Below are positions 9,414 to 18,177 of a stretch of 64,000 bases of DNA, piece by piece. Numbering within the stretch: position 1 is the stretch's first letter; each line of letters opens with the position of its first letter. Location of the stretch: positions 1-64,000 of the forward strand of contig JABJQG010000025.1 of assembly GCA_018663505.1 (NCBI GenBank). Direction: 5' to 3'. The notes beneath the pieces are model-generated. The model ran no database searches, had not been told where the DNA came from, and worked only from the letters and a program-made list of their open reading frames with translations. The stretch comes from Pseudobdellovibrionaceae bacterium. Its GTDB lineage: Bacteria > Bdellovibrionota > Bdellovibrionia > Bdellovibrionales > UBA1609. Position numbers and translations under genes: made by a program.

Positions 9414-9949
9414 CCAAACTGCCTTCCGGTTTCGGTGGGAAGAACCATATCGGTAAGGTCATCAAACCAGACAAAAAGTAAATGGCAGGGCAGGGCAAAA
9501 AGTGATGTAAGCAGTGCGTTTAAAACCCAATCCATAAAATAAAACTGATCAATGACGTTTACTTCTAAAAAGTAGGAAAGGATAAGGTGGAATATAGGGC
9601 TAAGCAAAGTAAGTATGCCCGTGGCTGTCATAAAAAACACGGCCCCAGGTTGATACAGTCGACTTTTTAGGGTGTAGGCGGTGTAATATAAGCTTATTTG
9701 TAACGTGAGGATCATCCCCAGTGGTGTGGCAGTTTGTGAAGTCATGGTAAATGAGAGGATATAAATCATAATTAAGCTCTCAAAAGGTCTTCGATAGAGG
9801 CTCCAGTAAACCAAAATAGGTAACCAGGTTTGTGGGGATGTATGCTGATTAAATAAGAAAAACCAGGAGGATGATTGCAAACTACAAAAGACTAGAGCTA
9901 TGAAGGTGAACAGTGAAAAATTACTTAAGGTTTTGGTTAAATTTCTCAA
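9410..9949 (-). CDS. mreD: Rod shape-determining membrane protein MreD
   Basis: 179 residues with about five hydrophobic helices and few loops, as expected for MreD, which links MreC to the elongation complex in the inner membrane. Identification rests on size, topology and position between mreC and mrdA more than on sequence motifs. The start is TTG 9949 with CAGGAA 6-7 nt upstream, only 2 nt after the mreC stop. Confidence 0.88.
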   Translation of the reverse strand: MRNLTKTLSNFSLFTFIALVFCSLQSSSWFFLFNQHTSPQTWLPILVYWSLYRRPFESLIMIYILSFTMTSQTATPLGMILTLQISLYYTAYTLKSRLYQPGAVFFMTATGILTLLSPIFHLILSYFLEVNVIDQFYFMDWVLNALLTSLFALPCHLLFVWFDDLTDMVLPTETGRQFG

Positions 9950-9951
9950 GT

Positions 9952-10899
9952 TTATTCCTGTTTCTTAATGGCTGTTGATGTTGGACTCGTGGTGCTTACT
10001 TTATTTGCTTGTGAGGATTTGAGAACTTCTTTTTGTGGTAAAATTTCCCCATCCATAGGTTCGCTTTGGTATTGTTGGGTGTCATTAGTATTAAGAATCA
10101 CAAAAACTTCTTCTAGATTAAAAGGATTAACAATGGGTTCCACTTCCACAGTTTGGTTCATGCCATATTGAGTTTTAGTGGTTTTTTTAACACGGCCTAC
10201 TGGAAAGCCTTTGGGGAAGATTTTGTCTAAACCACTAGTGACCACAAGATCACCTTCCACGATATCGTCATCACGTTTCATATAATTCAATAAACAGGAG
10301 AGACCTTTATTGCCAACAATGATGCCTCGAGCTCGGGACCTTTGGATGATTGCGTCAATAGCAGCATAGCGGTCGGTCAATAATAGGATGCGTGAGGTGA
10401 AGGATTCGGTTTCTAAAATATAGCCTACAGTACCTGCATGGGTAATTACCGCCATTCCAGGTTTGATGGAGTTGCGAGAACCCATATTGATGCTTAAAGA
10501 ACTATGTGAAGAAAGTAAATCTTTCCCGATAATTTTAGCAGCTAATAGCTTGAGTTCAGATTGCTGCTTAAAATTTAATAGTTTTGAAAGGCGTTGGTTC
10601 TCCATTTTTAGCTCTGTAACCGCAGCCAGCTGTGCATGAAACTTTTGGTTGTCTTTTAAAAGCACTTTATTGTTCTTTTTTATGCTAATTAAATTCAAAT
10701 AAAGCCCCGTTGTGCCGCGCACCTCCAAACTAAATGAGGAAAAAGCCTTCTGAATAAGACTGGTACTAAATGTAAAAGGACGCAAATACCACGGGGGCTC
10801 CCCAGTATAAATCATCATATTTACAGCTAGAAACACAGGAAGGCCAATAACCACGGCAGTTACAAGGATTTTCTTTAAACTAAAATTAAAATAATTCAC
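9952..10899 (-). CDS. mreC: Rod shape-determining protein MreC
   Basis: 315 residues. MreC is a periplasmic scaffold that activates PBP2-RodA. One transmembrane segment (about 13-31) is followed by a coiled coil (about 65-112; KVLLKDNQKFHAQL, ELKMENQRLSKLL) and a beta-rich core with the family-typical sequence around GSRNSIKPGMAVI and GLVGYI-like GTVGYILE. The C-terminal about 40 residues are polar and probably disordered. The start is GTG 10899. mreB is not next to it in this window; the upstream gene is divergent ppiD. Confidence 0.93.
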   Translation of the reverse strand: MNYFNFSLKKILVTAVVIGLPVFLAVNMMIYTGEPPWYLRPFTFSTSLIQKAFSSFSLEVRGTTGLYLNLISIKKNNKVLLKDNQKFHAQLAAVTELKMENQRLSKLLNFKQQSELKLLAAKIIGKDLLSSHSSLSINMGSRNSIKPGMAVITHAGTVGYILETESFTSRILLLTDRYAAIDAIIQRSRARGIIVGNKGLSCLLNYMKRDDDIVEGDLVVTSGLDKIFPKGFPVGRVKKTTKTQYGMNQTVEVEPIVNPFNLEEVFVILNTNDTQQYQSEPMDGEILPQKEVLKSSQANKVSTTSPTSTAIKKQE

Positions 10900-11008
10900 A
10901 AATTTTACCCAACTTTTTATTTAACAAAAGAATATCAATAATTTTGTTGAAAAAAAAGTAACTTATCAATAACCTAGGATAGTTTTACGCAATTGGTAAG
11001 GAGAGACC

Positions 11009-12508
11009 ATGTCAGATCATAAAAGTATTAAGTTTCAAAGAATGTGGAGAAAATTTAAGATCTATTTGATCTTTGTGGTAGCTGTGATTGCTTTTGGTAT
11101 CATGGGCTTATTTCAAGGGGGATCTTCCTTCTCAGGGTCTGGTGCTGCCGCCGTGGTTAATGATCAGGTGATTTCCATGCTAGAGTTTGATCGACAGTTT
11201 CAACAAGAACAAGGTCAAATGGGTGGATTTTTAAATAATCTGCCTCAAGCACAAAGAGACATGTATTTAGGGGGGATCAGACAAAGAGCTTTACAGCAAC
11301 TGATTTCGCGAGAGGTGTTTTTTCAGTCAGCCCGAGATTTAGGCTTAGCTGCTGCGGAAGAGGATGTGATTGACCAAATTGTGAAAATTAATGCTTTCCA
11401 TAGTAATGGCCAGTTCGACAGAGTGACCTACGAATCAGTACTGCGTGCCAATAAGTTGCAAGTGAATAAATTTGAGTCTGGGGTGGAAAACCAAGTCCGT
11501 GCTGAAAAATTACAAAATATATTTAAATCTGCATTTGTACCAATGCCCATAGAAAAAGAGCTGGACTATCAATTAAAAAACTCCAAATTGAACCTTTCTT
11601 TTGTGGCTGTGAATAAATCATTATTACAGGATAAGAATAAAACCACTAAAAAGGATGTGGCCAAATATTTAAAGTCAAATTTAGATAAAGTGACAAAATA
11701 CTACGAGAGTAATAAAGCAGAGTTTACTGCTAAAAAAGAGGTTCACGCTCGCCATATATTAATTAAGGCTTCTGATGATAAGAGCTTTAAAGCAGCTCTC
11801 GATAAAGCTGTGGACCTTAAAAAACAATTGGCCACTGCAGACTTTGCTGAATTAGCTAAAAAGCATAGTGCAGATAAAGGCTCTGCAATAAAAGGTGGAG
11901 ACCTTGGATTTTTTGAGCGTGGTAAAATGGTACCGGCTTTTGAAGACATGGCCTTTACATTAGAAAAAGGACAAGTGAGTGAGCCTGTTAAGACTCAATT
12001 TGGCTACCATATTATTAAGGTGGAAGACAAAAGAGGCGGAGAAGCTAAGAGCTTTGATGTTGTAAAGTCTGAAGTTGCAGAAAAACTATATAAGAAAAGC
12101 TTTTCAGAAGACGTGATGAAGGAACTTAAGGGTATTTACGAGGCGGGTAAAGATAAAAAAATAGCATCTCATCTCTCTCAGTTTTTAAAGAAATATAACC
12201 TAAAGTTTGAAGAAACAGGTGAGTTTGATTTTTCTCAAGCTAAAATTCCCAAAATAGGGGATGACGAGCGTTTTATCGATGAAGCCTTGCCACTAAAAAA
12301 AGGGGATTACTTTACTAAACTGATTACAAGTGATGGTAAGAGCTATATTGTTCAGGTTAAAGCATTCAGCTTAGCTTCTAAAATGAAACCTGATGCTGTT
12401 GTGGCTTCTAACTTTAGATTTGGTGAGTCTCTGAATAAGTATATTGAAGCTCAAGAGAAGCAGTTTAAAATCAAAAAAAATGCATCTATCTTGTCAGCTC
12501 AGCAATAA
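11009..12508 (+). CDS. ppiD: PpiD-type periplasmic parvulin chaperone
   Basis: 499 residues. Peptidyl-prolyl isomerase/chaperone anchored in the inner membrane and acting on outer-membrane proteins leaving the Sec translocon. One N-terminal transmembrane helix (about 15-33), then a SurA-N-like helical domain ([16 protein letters not shown] onward), one parvulin rotamase domain (about residues 244-345: [42 protein letters not shown]) and a helical tail. This is shorter than E. coli PpiD (about 620). SD AAGGAGAG precedes ATG 11009. It matches the large export load of the surrounding genes. Confidence 0.9.
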   Translation: MSDHKSIKFQRMWRKFKIYLIFVVAVIAFGIMGLFQGGSSFSGSGAAAVVNDQVISMLEFDRQFQQEQGQMGGFLNNLPQAQRDMYLGGIRQRALQQLISREVFFQSARDLGLAAAEEDVIDQIVKINAFHSNGQFDRVTYESVLRANKLQVNKFESGVENQVRAEKLQNIFKSAFVPMPIEKELDYQLKNSKLNLSFVAVNKSLLQDKNKTTKKDVAKYLKSNLDKVTKYYESNKAEFTAKKEVHARHILIKASDDKSFKAALDKAVDLKKQLATADFAELAKKHSADKGSAIKGGDLGFFERGKMVPAFEDMAFTLEKGQVSEPVKTQFGYHIIKVEDKRGGEAKSFDVVKSEVAEKLYKKSFSEDVMKELKGIYEAGKDKKIASHLSQFLKKYNLKFEETGEFDFSQAKIPKIGDDERFIDEALPLKKGDYFTKLITSDGKSYIVQVKAFSLASKMKPDAVVASNFRFGESLNKYIEAQEKQFKIKKNASILSAQQ

Positions 12509-12513
12509 CACCT

Positions 12514-12576
12514 ACTCCAGGTGCCAGCTTACTTATGGGACGCAGTGCGTCCCATAAGTAAGCTGGCACCTGGAGT
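12514..12576. repeat. REP-like palindrome R3; likely terminator of ppiD
   Basis: Core 12520-12570 is a perfect GGTGCCAGC...GCTGGCACC palindrome whose centre GACGCAGTGCGTC is also self-complementary; ACTCCA/TGGAGT extends it. It lies 6 nt after the ppiD stop. Confidence 0.85.
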
Positions 12577-12659
12577 TAAATCACTAAACAAAAGTCTGAA
12601 TTTACAATCATTTAAGAGAATCACATTACAATCTAACAAATGTAGCCGATTTAGTTGCT

Positions 12660-13397
12660 ATGATAAAACAAATACTAAGTATATCACTTATTCTATTAAC
12701 AGTCTCATTTGAAAATGCTTCAGCACAAGAACACTGTAATGCTCTTAAAAATTTATTTTTGGATGAAAAAGTTGATGGCACTTATTTACACCCAAAAAAA
12801 AGTAATCCACCAAAATATTTTACGGAAAAAAAATCTATAATACTATCGAAAAACATTTCATTTGAATACGATAGAAGGGTGCAATTTAGTAGAAGTTCAA
12901 AACCTGGGACTAAAATTGATTACTACTTTAACGCCGGTGAACTCGTACTAATTAAAAAACAAGATGTTTCTGTAGCTCCCATAGCTGGTGGGCAGAAGGA
13001 AGAACTTTTAGTTCAAGTTAATAACTGCAAAGTAAAAATCTACGGAAAAAATATTATTGAATATTTTCCAACACCACCTTTTGAGGTGTCCTATGAGGCA
13101 GCTGTTTCTGAAAAACTATGTGGAAAACTAAAATCGCACCCTGAGATAGTTAAAACTAATAAGTTGACTAGCAACCCTAATAATCTAAAAAAGTTCATTG
13201 AAGAGGATACTGACAATAGTTACTTGCTGAGCAGCAAGAACTATGACCCCAAATTTGACGATTATTCCCCAAAAAAGCAAATCAATATAATAAAATCCAT
13301 ATGCAAAAAAATAACACCTTGGATTTCTGTTTCTCAAACAAAAACATCAGGTGTTACAAATACGACTACTAAAATTAAACCTATGGTCGCAAATTAA
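12660..13397 (+). CDS. Exported protein of unknown function
   Basis: 245 residues. Clear signal peptide (MIKQILSISLILLTVSFENASA, cleavage before QE at about 23). The mature chain is basic and Lys/Asn-rich with four Cys (HCNAL, NNCKV, KLCGK, SICKK) that could form two disulfides. No family recognised. ATG 12660 lacks a convincing Shine-Dalgarno. It is a single gene between palindromes R3 and R4. Confidence 0.7.
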   Translation: MIKQILSISLILLTVSFENASAQEHCNALKNLFLDEKVDGTYLHPKKSNPPKYFTEKKSIILSKNISFEYDRRVQFSRSSKPGTKIDYYFNAGELVLIKKQDVSVAPIAGGQKEELLVQVNNCKVKIYGKNIIEYFPTPPFEVSYEAAVSEKLCGKLKSHPEIVKTNKLTSNPNNLKKFIEEDTDNSYLLSSKNYDPKFDDYSPKKQINIIKSICKKITPWISVSQTKTSGVTNTTTKIKPMVAN

Positions 13398-13468
13398 TCT
13401 AAATAATTGGTTCAACTTTAAAGCACCAGAATTTCACTAGGGTTAACTGAGTGAATAACTAAGACAGT

Positions 13469-13506
13469 TTACTCTTGTTAATAGGAGTAACTGGAGTAAG
13501 CACTAG
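13469..13506 (+). repeat. 38-bp direct repeat, left copy
   Basis: Matches 14073-14110 with 2 mismatches in 38 bp, same orientation, offset 604 bp. It contains an inverted repeat TTACTCTT-gttaat-AGGAGTAA. Together with the right copy it brackets palindrome R4, a remnant ORF and palindrome R5. Confidence 0.85.
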
Positions 13507-13521
13507 CCTAACATTACGAAT

Positions 13522-13580
13522 AAAAGGTGCCAGCTTACTTATGGGACTCACTGCGTCCCATAAGTGAGCTGGCACTTTTT
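13522..13580. repeat. REP-like palindrome R4
   Basis: AAAAGGTGCCAGC...GAGCTGGCACTTTTTT: the stem ends in an A-run/T-run pair, so on the + strand it has the form of an intrinsic terminator. It is preceded by GAATAAAA, as is R5, and differs from R5 at only a few positions. Confidence 0.85.
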
Positions 13581-13593
13581 TTGTTAATGATGC

Positions 13594-13920
13594 CTATGGT
13601 GTGTTTTGTTGGTTATTTTCTAATCCTTCTACAGGAGAAGATAGGAATGCTCTGTTTGCATAATCCATTGAAATTAAGGTGAGTATACTTAGGAAGAGTG
13701 GATTTGTAAGCCGCGATTGTTGTGAGTGTCTAAGTGTAAAGAAGAGTCCCTGATATACCCCGTTATATTTCATTTTACCCAATCTCTTGAGAGCTTTTGA
13801 CATATCATCCGCTTTTGAAATAATTGACTTAAATAAACCTACTGGTAGGGCAATGTCTCCAACTATTCCAATTGACTTGAGTGTTATTCTTCCCATGCTA
13901 TCTTTTTCTAGATTTAACAC
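13594..13920 (-). pseudogene. Remnant ORF between two REP palindromes
   Basis: The open frame encodes about 108 residues from GTG 13918-13920 to the stop at 13594 and stays open upstream to about 14010, where it runs into palindrome R5 without an ATG. The extra upstream residues (ENIYTLNKGESPEG... then IEELAIVLADQV) look like ordinary protein sequence, suggesting the 5' end of a longer gene was removed when R5 arrived. No Shine-Dalgarno at the GTG. The family is not recognised. It could also be a real short protein with a non-standard start. Confidence 0.4.
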
Positions 13921-14013
13921 TTGGTCAGCTAAGACTATTGCTAATTCTTCAATACACGCTGACCCTTCGGGCGACTCCCCTTTATTTAAAGTATATATGT
14001 TCTCCGCAGAATA

Positions 14014-14067
14014 AAAGGTGCCAGCTTACTTTTGGGACTCACTGTGTCCCATAAGTGAGCTGGCACC
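14014..14067. repeat. REP-like palindrome R5
   Basis: Core 14017-14067, GGTGCCAGC...GAGCTGGCACC, preceded by GAATAAAA exactly as R4. It truncates the open frame of the minus-strand remnant ORF. Confidence 0.85.
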
Positions 14068-14072
14068 AGGGG

Positions 14073-14110
14073 TTACTCCTGTTAATAGGAGTAACTGGAG
14101 TAAGTACTAG
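14073..14110 (+). repeat. 38-bp direct repeat, right copy, with internal palindrome
   Basis: Right partner of 13469-13506 (2 mismatches). It contains the perfect inverted repeat TTACTCCT-gttaat-AGGAGTAA (14073-14094). Confidence 0.85.
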
Positions 14111-14185
14111 TATATTAGTACGTATTTACATATATTTACAAGAATATTTGCCTATTTATAGGAGTAATGATACTATTAATATAAT
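14104..14185 (+). promoter_or_regulatory. Promoter/operator region of the RelA/SpoT-domain gene
   Basis: A perfect inverted repeat GTACTA-gtatat-TAGTAC (14104-14121) follows the TTACTCCT/AGGAGTAA palindrome, and a further AGGAGTAA half-site lies at 14160-14167. TGATACTAT (14168-14176) fits an extended -10 element, which would place the transcript start within a few nt of ATG 14186, so the mRNA may be nearly leaderless. The palindromes would suit a dimeric repressor. Confidence 0.35.
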
Positions 14186-15223
14186 ATGAATAATATTATT
14201 ACTAGAAGCCAAATTAAAAATATCGGAAAAAGCTTACGATCCATCAAAACTGATCAACAGCTAGAATCTAGCAGCTTAGTTCTTCTAAATAAATGGAGAG
14301 AGCATCACGATGCTACCCTGAAGTATTATGGGAAGCTTCTTAAAAGTGAGGCCATAAAATTAGGTATAAAACCAAGCCAGTTTACAGTTACTCAAAGAAT
14401 TAAAAGAATTCATTCAATAATTTTAAAGTTAAGAAGGTTCCCATTAATGCAATTATCCACAATGGATGATGTAGCTGGTGTAAGAATTGTTCTTCCAGAA
14501 AATTCCGAAGTCTCTCACTTGGTTAATGTTTTAAAAGAAAAAAAATCAAAACATGAGCTCATCAAATTAAGTAATTATACAGACCACCCAAAAGACGATG
14601 GATATCGGAGCATACATCTTGTGTACAGAGCTAATAAATCGCCTTCAATTCAAATTGAAATTCAACTGAGAAGCCTATTGCAGCACTATTGGGCCACAGG
14701 AGTTGAAGTCTTTGGAACACTTGAAAAAACATCATTTAAAACTGGTGAGGGCTCAGAAGACTGGAGAATATTCTTTAAACTTCTCAGTTCACGCTTTGCC
14801 ATAAAAGAAGGTACCCCTGTACTAGAGGAGCATGAGAAATACTCTATATCACAATTAAACACGAGCTTAGTTGCCATGATTCGCAAATTAAACATTATCG
14901 AACAACTATCTGCTTATACCTCAATATATACTAGTAACTGGAGAGAGAAAAGAGCCATCGGTAGAAGTGGTAAATACGCTTTAATAACTTTGGATACAAA
15001 TACTAATCGAACAAGTGTTGAGGTTTATCCAGAGAGTCAGCTTTCAAAGGCCCTTAGCAAATATTCCTCTATTGAAAAAACTCACCACAGTAGTAACGCA
15101 ATAAATATTGTTCTTGTAAACTTAGACAATATAAATAATTTAGAAAGAGCCTACCCAAACTATTTCATGGATACTAAAGTATTATCAAACTATTTATCTA
15201 AAATTGTACTTGGCAAGTTTTAA
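14186..15223 (+). CDS. Stand-alone RelA/SpoT-domain protein (putative alarmone-type nucleotide pyrophosphotransferase)
   Basis: 345 residues with an N-terminal helical region (1-85), a RelA/SpoT nucleotidyltransferase core (about 86-175) and a C-terminal extension. Core motifs: D94-D95-VAG-V-R100 (metal/nucleotide strand), D138-G139-Y140-R141-SIH (the GYRS motif that stacks the acceptor nucleotide) and E158-I-Q160-L-R162 followed by H167 and E174. It lacks the HD hydrolase, TGS and ACT domains of long RelA/SpoT proteins, so it resembles small alarmone synthetases or toxSAS toxins; the family members in islands can pyrophosphorylate nucleotides or tRNA. No adjacent antitoxin gene is visible. 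No Shine-Dalgarno before ATG 14186. It sits among REP palindromes in an accessory stretch. Confidence 0.8.
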   Translation: MNNIITRSQIKNIGKSLRSIKTDQQLESSSLVLLNKWREHHDATLKYYGKLLKSEAIKLGIKPSQFTVTQRIKRIHSIILKLRRFPLMQLSTMDDVAGVRIVLPENSEVSHLVNVLKEKKSKHELIKLSNYTDHPKDDGYRSIHLVYRANKSPSIQIEIQLRSLLQHYWATGVEVFGTLEKTSFKTGEGSEDWRIFFKLLSSRFAIKEGTPVLEEHEKYSISQLNTSLVAMIRKLNIIEQLSAYTSIYTSNWREKRAIGRSGKYALITLDTNTNRTSVEVYPESQLSKALSKYSSIEKTHHSSNAINIVLVNLDNINNLERAYPNYFMDTKVLSNYLSKIVLGKF

Positions 15224-15279
15224 TGATTATTTACTTTTTAAATGACAACCTTAAATGACCTGCTAGGTACTAGTAGATT

Positions 15280-15334
15280 GGTGCCAGCTTACTTCTGGGA
15301 CTCACTGCGTCTCAGAAGTAAGCTGCCGGGCACT
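15280..15334. repeat. REP-like palindrome R6
   Basis: GGTGCCAGCTTACTTCTGGG... with right arm ...CAGAAGTAAGCTGCCGGGCAC. The A-to-C change in the left arm is matched by a T-to-G change in the right arm relative to R2, so pairing is conserved. It lies between convergent genes. Confidence 0.8.
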
Positions 15335-15354
15335 CAGGGTTCTTAGGGGTTACC

Positions 15355-16158
15355 CTAATTCCCAAATAATTTCGCACATTGAAGTTTATTGCTGGCTAAA
15401 AAGCGTCTTACTTTCAGAGTATTTCCAAGTTGATCATTGTTTTTCCCACCGAGTATATAAATCTTGAAATGAGATTCAATTGCCCACTCAGGTGGATTTT
15501 TAATTTGTTGAAGATGTTTTTCTTGTTGGTTTATAGCATCTGCTTCTATAATAAGGTCTCTGATATCTTGTTCTACTTGTGTTTTTGAGTGAAGCATCTG
15601 AGTTACCAAGCCATTTTGTTTCTCCTGCATTGCGTGTGTCAATTCATGTATGAGCAGTGCTTGAAAATAAATACGGTACTCCTGAGTTGTTGGTTCAGGC
15701 TGACTTTGAAGCTGGGCTGACAATCTCAATAAGGGGTCAATATGAAAGACCACACGGTTGTGATAGGGATCAAAAAAAGAAAACTCGTTCAAGGTTTTTT
15801 CATAGGAATATTGTATTGGATTAAAATTGACTTGACCCAGTGGGGCTTTTTTTTGATACATAATTGAGAGTTCAAGGTAGTGAATAAAGAAATCTACAAA
15901 ACTACGTACTATAACCACCTCAGGTGGGCTCTCAAAAATGTAGTTAGAATTTAAATTTTTCAAGTGAAAAAAAGCGGATTCAATATGGGAAGGTCCCACC
16001 TCGTTGAGGAAATTTTGTCCATTGGGAAAGTTTTGAAGAGTATGTTGATAGTTGATCTCTCCAATTGTCAATCTAAATATATAGTCACTTATATCCGTTT
16101 CAGCAAAAACTATTCCCGAGAATAAAAATATAAATAAATATTTAAGCATGAATTTCAT
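15355..16158 (-). CDS. Putative secreted zinc metallopeptidase (HExxH)
   Basis: 267 residues from ATG 16158, chosen because AAGGTGA lies 7 nt upstream and it yields a clean signal peptide (MKFMLKYLFIFLFSGIVFA, then ETD); longer reading frames run into the coupled upstream gene. Around residue 197 it has LLIHELTHAMQEK, the HExxH zinc-binding signature, followed by a helical region with EADAI that could supply a third ligand. Substrate unknown. The start overlaps the 3' end of the helix-turn-helix-containing gene at 16142 by 17 nt, so the two are translationally coupled and probably work together. Confidence 0.75.
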   Translation of the reverse strand: MKFMLKYLFIFLFSGIVFAETDISDYIFRLTIGEINYQHTLQNFPNGQNFLNEVGPSHIESAFFHLKNLNSNYIFESPPEVVIVRSFVDFFIHYLELSIMYQKKAPLGQVNFNPIQYSYEKTLNEFSFFDPYHNRVVFHIDPLLRLSAQLQSQPEPTTQEYRIYFQALLIHELTHAMQEKQNGLVTQMLHSKTQVEQDIRDLIIEADAINQQEKHLQQIKNPPEWAIESHFKIYILGGKNNDQLGNTLKVRRFLASNKLQCAKLFGN

Positions 16159-17725
16159 TTTTAAATTCACCTTTTGAAGGAGTTGCTGTAATTTCTTTTG
16201 ATAACTTATCAAAATGGAATTTGATTCCGTCGTGATAGTACATGGTGTTAGTCGCCTGGGTTGGAATAGGAAACTTAATAGCTGCAATTTCCGTTTGACT
16301 ATGGGGATAAAACATTAGTTCATTAGAGCTGCAGTTTAAATAATGATATTCTGATAAATCTACTTTCGGATAAATGGTAAAAACATATTTATCACTGTAA
16401 TAATAAAGCACTTTTTCCATGGTTTGAGAGTTAAATAAAAAAAGCGCGGCCTTGTTGTCAGTGATCCATTTTTTACTCAGCCATTTACCCTCATTTGTGG
16501 GGTTAATGATGGACTTAGATAAATCCACAGGGATTAAGTAACCTTGTTTGCTATAAAAGAATATCTTGTCATCAACTCGGTCAATTCCAATCTCACTATT
16601 TTGCAAACCATCTGTTAATTCCACAGGTTTACCAGAGCATATATAGCTGAATCTGGATTTATCTCCACAGGCTAAAAAAAGGTCCACTGTCCCAGAGCTT
16701 TCATTATGGCGACGGGTTAACCCTGTTCGTTGTGAAAACTCGCAGTTTGTCCAAAAAAATTTTCCCAAAAATCTTTTTTCTATTTCTGGTTTTAAAAACT
16801 GTGCCATTTGTAAGTCGTCATATATGGCACGATCATAATTAACAAGTAAGTTAAAATAGCTAGCCTCACTGTCATTGAAGTCAAAAAAATTTAAGAGTGC
16901 AAGTTTCAGATCCGTCCCTACTTTTCTTTGCCCATTTATCACCTTAGTTAAAGAAGTGTTACTCTTTAGACCCAGTTGCTGAGCCCAAACTTGGTAACTC
17001 CATTGGGGGCGTGTGGACTTCACCATTTCATAGTAGAACTTTAAAAAATCAGACAATTTTAAAAAAGAAAAGATATCTCCAGAAGTATACATTTTTTGAG
17101 AATGAAGTGAGAATCCTTCCTCTTGGTTATGGGCGGATAGACTCTGTAAGTTGAATTCTTCGATTTGATTAGGGTACCCGGTATTGTAGATTCTTAAGTT
17201 ACCGTTAATTTGGTCAAAATCTAGTCTTTCACCAGCTGCAAAAGTGTGGGGACTCATTTTCGAGCTGATAGGAAAGACTCCATTGCGATTAAAAAAAAGT
17301 GTTTTTACCTCTCCGGAAATACGGTCACAACAGTTGAGAAGGGCCGAGTGATCTTTTTGACGATGATAAAAAAAGAAGTTTTGTGAACTCAATTTAATTT
17401 TTGGGTTATCAAACATTTGATAAATGTGGTGTTTAAGTGACTCATGAATCCACACTACAGTGTTGTTAATAAATAAAAGTACGGATTGAGGGGAGGGGCC
17501 CACAAGCTCCATTGGGCACCAAAGTGGAGGTGACTCAATACATGAGGTGACAAACAACCAATTAGGGTGCCCTTTTACAATAAATTCAGAATCTTTTGAC
17601 GAGGTAATACTCACCATGCTCGTAGTTGGATTGAGCTCAATATCGAGCTGAGTACCATTTTTAAACGTCACTTTGGCAATGGTGAATGGTTTTTTCATAT
17701 TGGGTATTTTTAGCACAAATGGCAT
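16142..17725 (-). CDS. Protein with embedded TIGR02147/DUF4423-like helix-turn-helix domain
   Basis: 527 residues, no signal peptide. Residues 1-210 and 300-527 are beta-rich, with repeated short strands as in propeller or sandwich folds. In the middle (about 222-300) is a segment beginning SDFLKFYYEMVKSTRP and continuing WAQQLGLKSN...SLTKVINGQRKVGTDLKLAL...LLVNYDRA. This matches the N-terminal helix-turn-helix domain of the TIGR02147 family, a full member of which is at 32418. That domain is usually N-terminal; flanking it with beta domains is unusual. No convincing Shine-Dalgarno at ATG 17725; ATG 17698 is an alternative. Coupled to the metallopeptidase gene at 15355. It may be a ligand-responsive regulator. 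Confidence 0.7.
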   Translation of the reverse strand: MPFVLKIPNMKKPFTIAKVTFKNGTQLDIELNPTTSMVSITSSKDSEFIVKGHPNWLFVTSCIESPPLWCPMELVGPSPQSVLLFINNTVVWIHESLKHHIYQMFDNPKIKLSSQNFFFYHRQKDHSALLNCCDRISGEVKTLFFNRNGVFPISSKMSPHTFAAGERLDFDQINGNLRIYNTGYPNQIEEFNLQSLSAHNQEEGFSLHSQKMYTSGDIFSFLKLSDFLKFYYEMVKSTRPQWSYQVWAQQLGLKSNTSLTKVINGQRKVGTDLKLALLNFFDFNDSEASYFNLLVNYDRAIYDDLQMAQFLKPEIEKRFLGKFFWTNCEFSQRTGLTRRHNESSGTVDLFLACGDKSRFSYICSGKPVELTDGLQNSEIGIDRVDDKIFFYSKQGYLIPVDLSKSIINPTNEGKWLSKKWITDNKAALFLFNSQTMEKVLYYYSDKYVFTIYPKVDLSEYHYLNCSSNELMFYPHSQTEIAAIKFPIPTQATNTMYYHDGIKFHFDKLSKEITATPSKGEFKNEIHA

Positions 17726-17810
17726 TGTAAAATATTGATTATTTCAAACTCTATATTAATTACCCAATAAATTACAAAAATTATAATATAAGTCATAAAA
17801 AGCTCTAGAT

Positions 17811-17856
17811 GCTAACTAACTTATGGGATTTACTGTGTCTCATAAGTTAGCTGGCA
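17811..17856. repeat. Degenerate REP-like palindrome R7
   Basis: GCTAACTAACTTATGGGA...TCTCATAAGTTAGCTGGCAC: same inner stem as the family, but the left outer arm is disrupted by a duplicated TAAC. Confidence 0.65.
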
Positions 17857-17956
17857 CTAATTTTTAGCAGTACTTTTGCTGGAAAATAATGATTTCATAA
17901 TGTTATATTTTGTATGCTGGTATTAATGCTAAAGTAGTATAAATATATTATTTGCT

Positions 17957-18148
17957 CAATATGACACTACGGATTTATCAAAGATCAGGGCAGACGGCAC
18001 ATACTCCTTTGGTGATAAGTTGGAAAGTGTCAAAGTAATGTTTCACTATGATTACGGCTGGCTTGTGCCTCGTGGAGTATTAACGGAGGCAGACTTTGAA
18101 GCTCAAATGCTAACTTGTTCTGATATGGTTGTGCCAGTAAATCGATAA
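17957..18148 (+). pseudogene. 3' remnant of an unidentified gene
   Basis: In the otherwise gene-free 17.7-18.4 kb stretch, one frame encodes about 63 protein-like residues (includes FGDKLESVKVMFHYDYGWL and EADFEAQMLTCSDMVVP) ending at TAA 18146-18148. There is no plausible start codon or Shine-Dalgarno, and a stop lies just upstream. It reads like the C-terminal end of a lost gene between palindromes R7 and R8. Family unknown. Confidence 0.35.
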
Positions 18149-18177
18149 CCAAACCTCTTCTATGATGCTCAATAAAA

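Noticed and set aside
13787-14014. 75-codon + strand ORF opposite the remnant
   Set aside because: Antisense to a more protein-like frame, no ribosome site, ends inside a REP.
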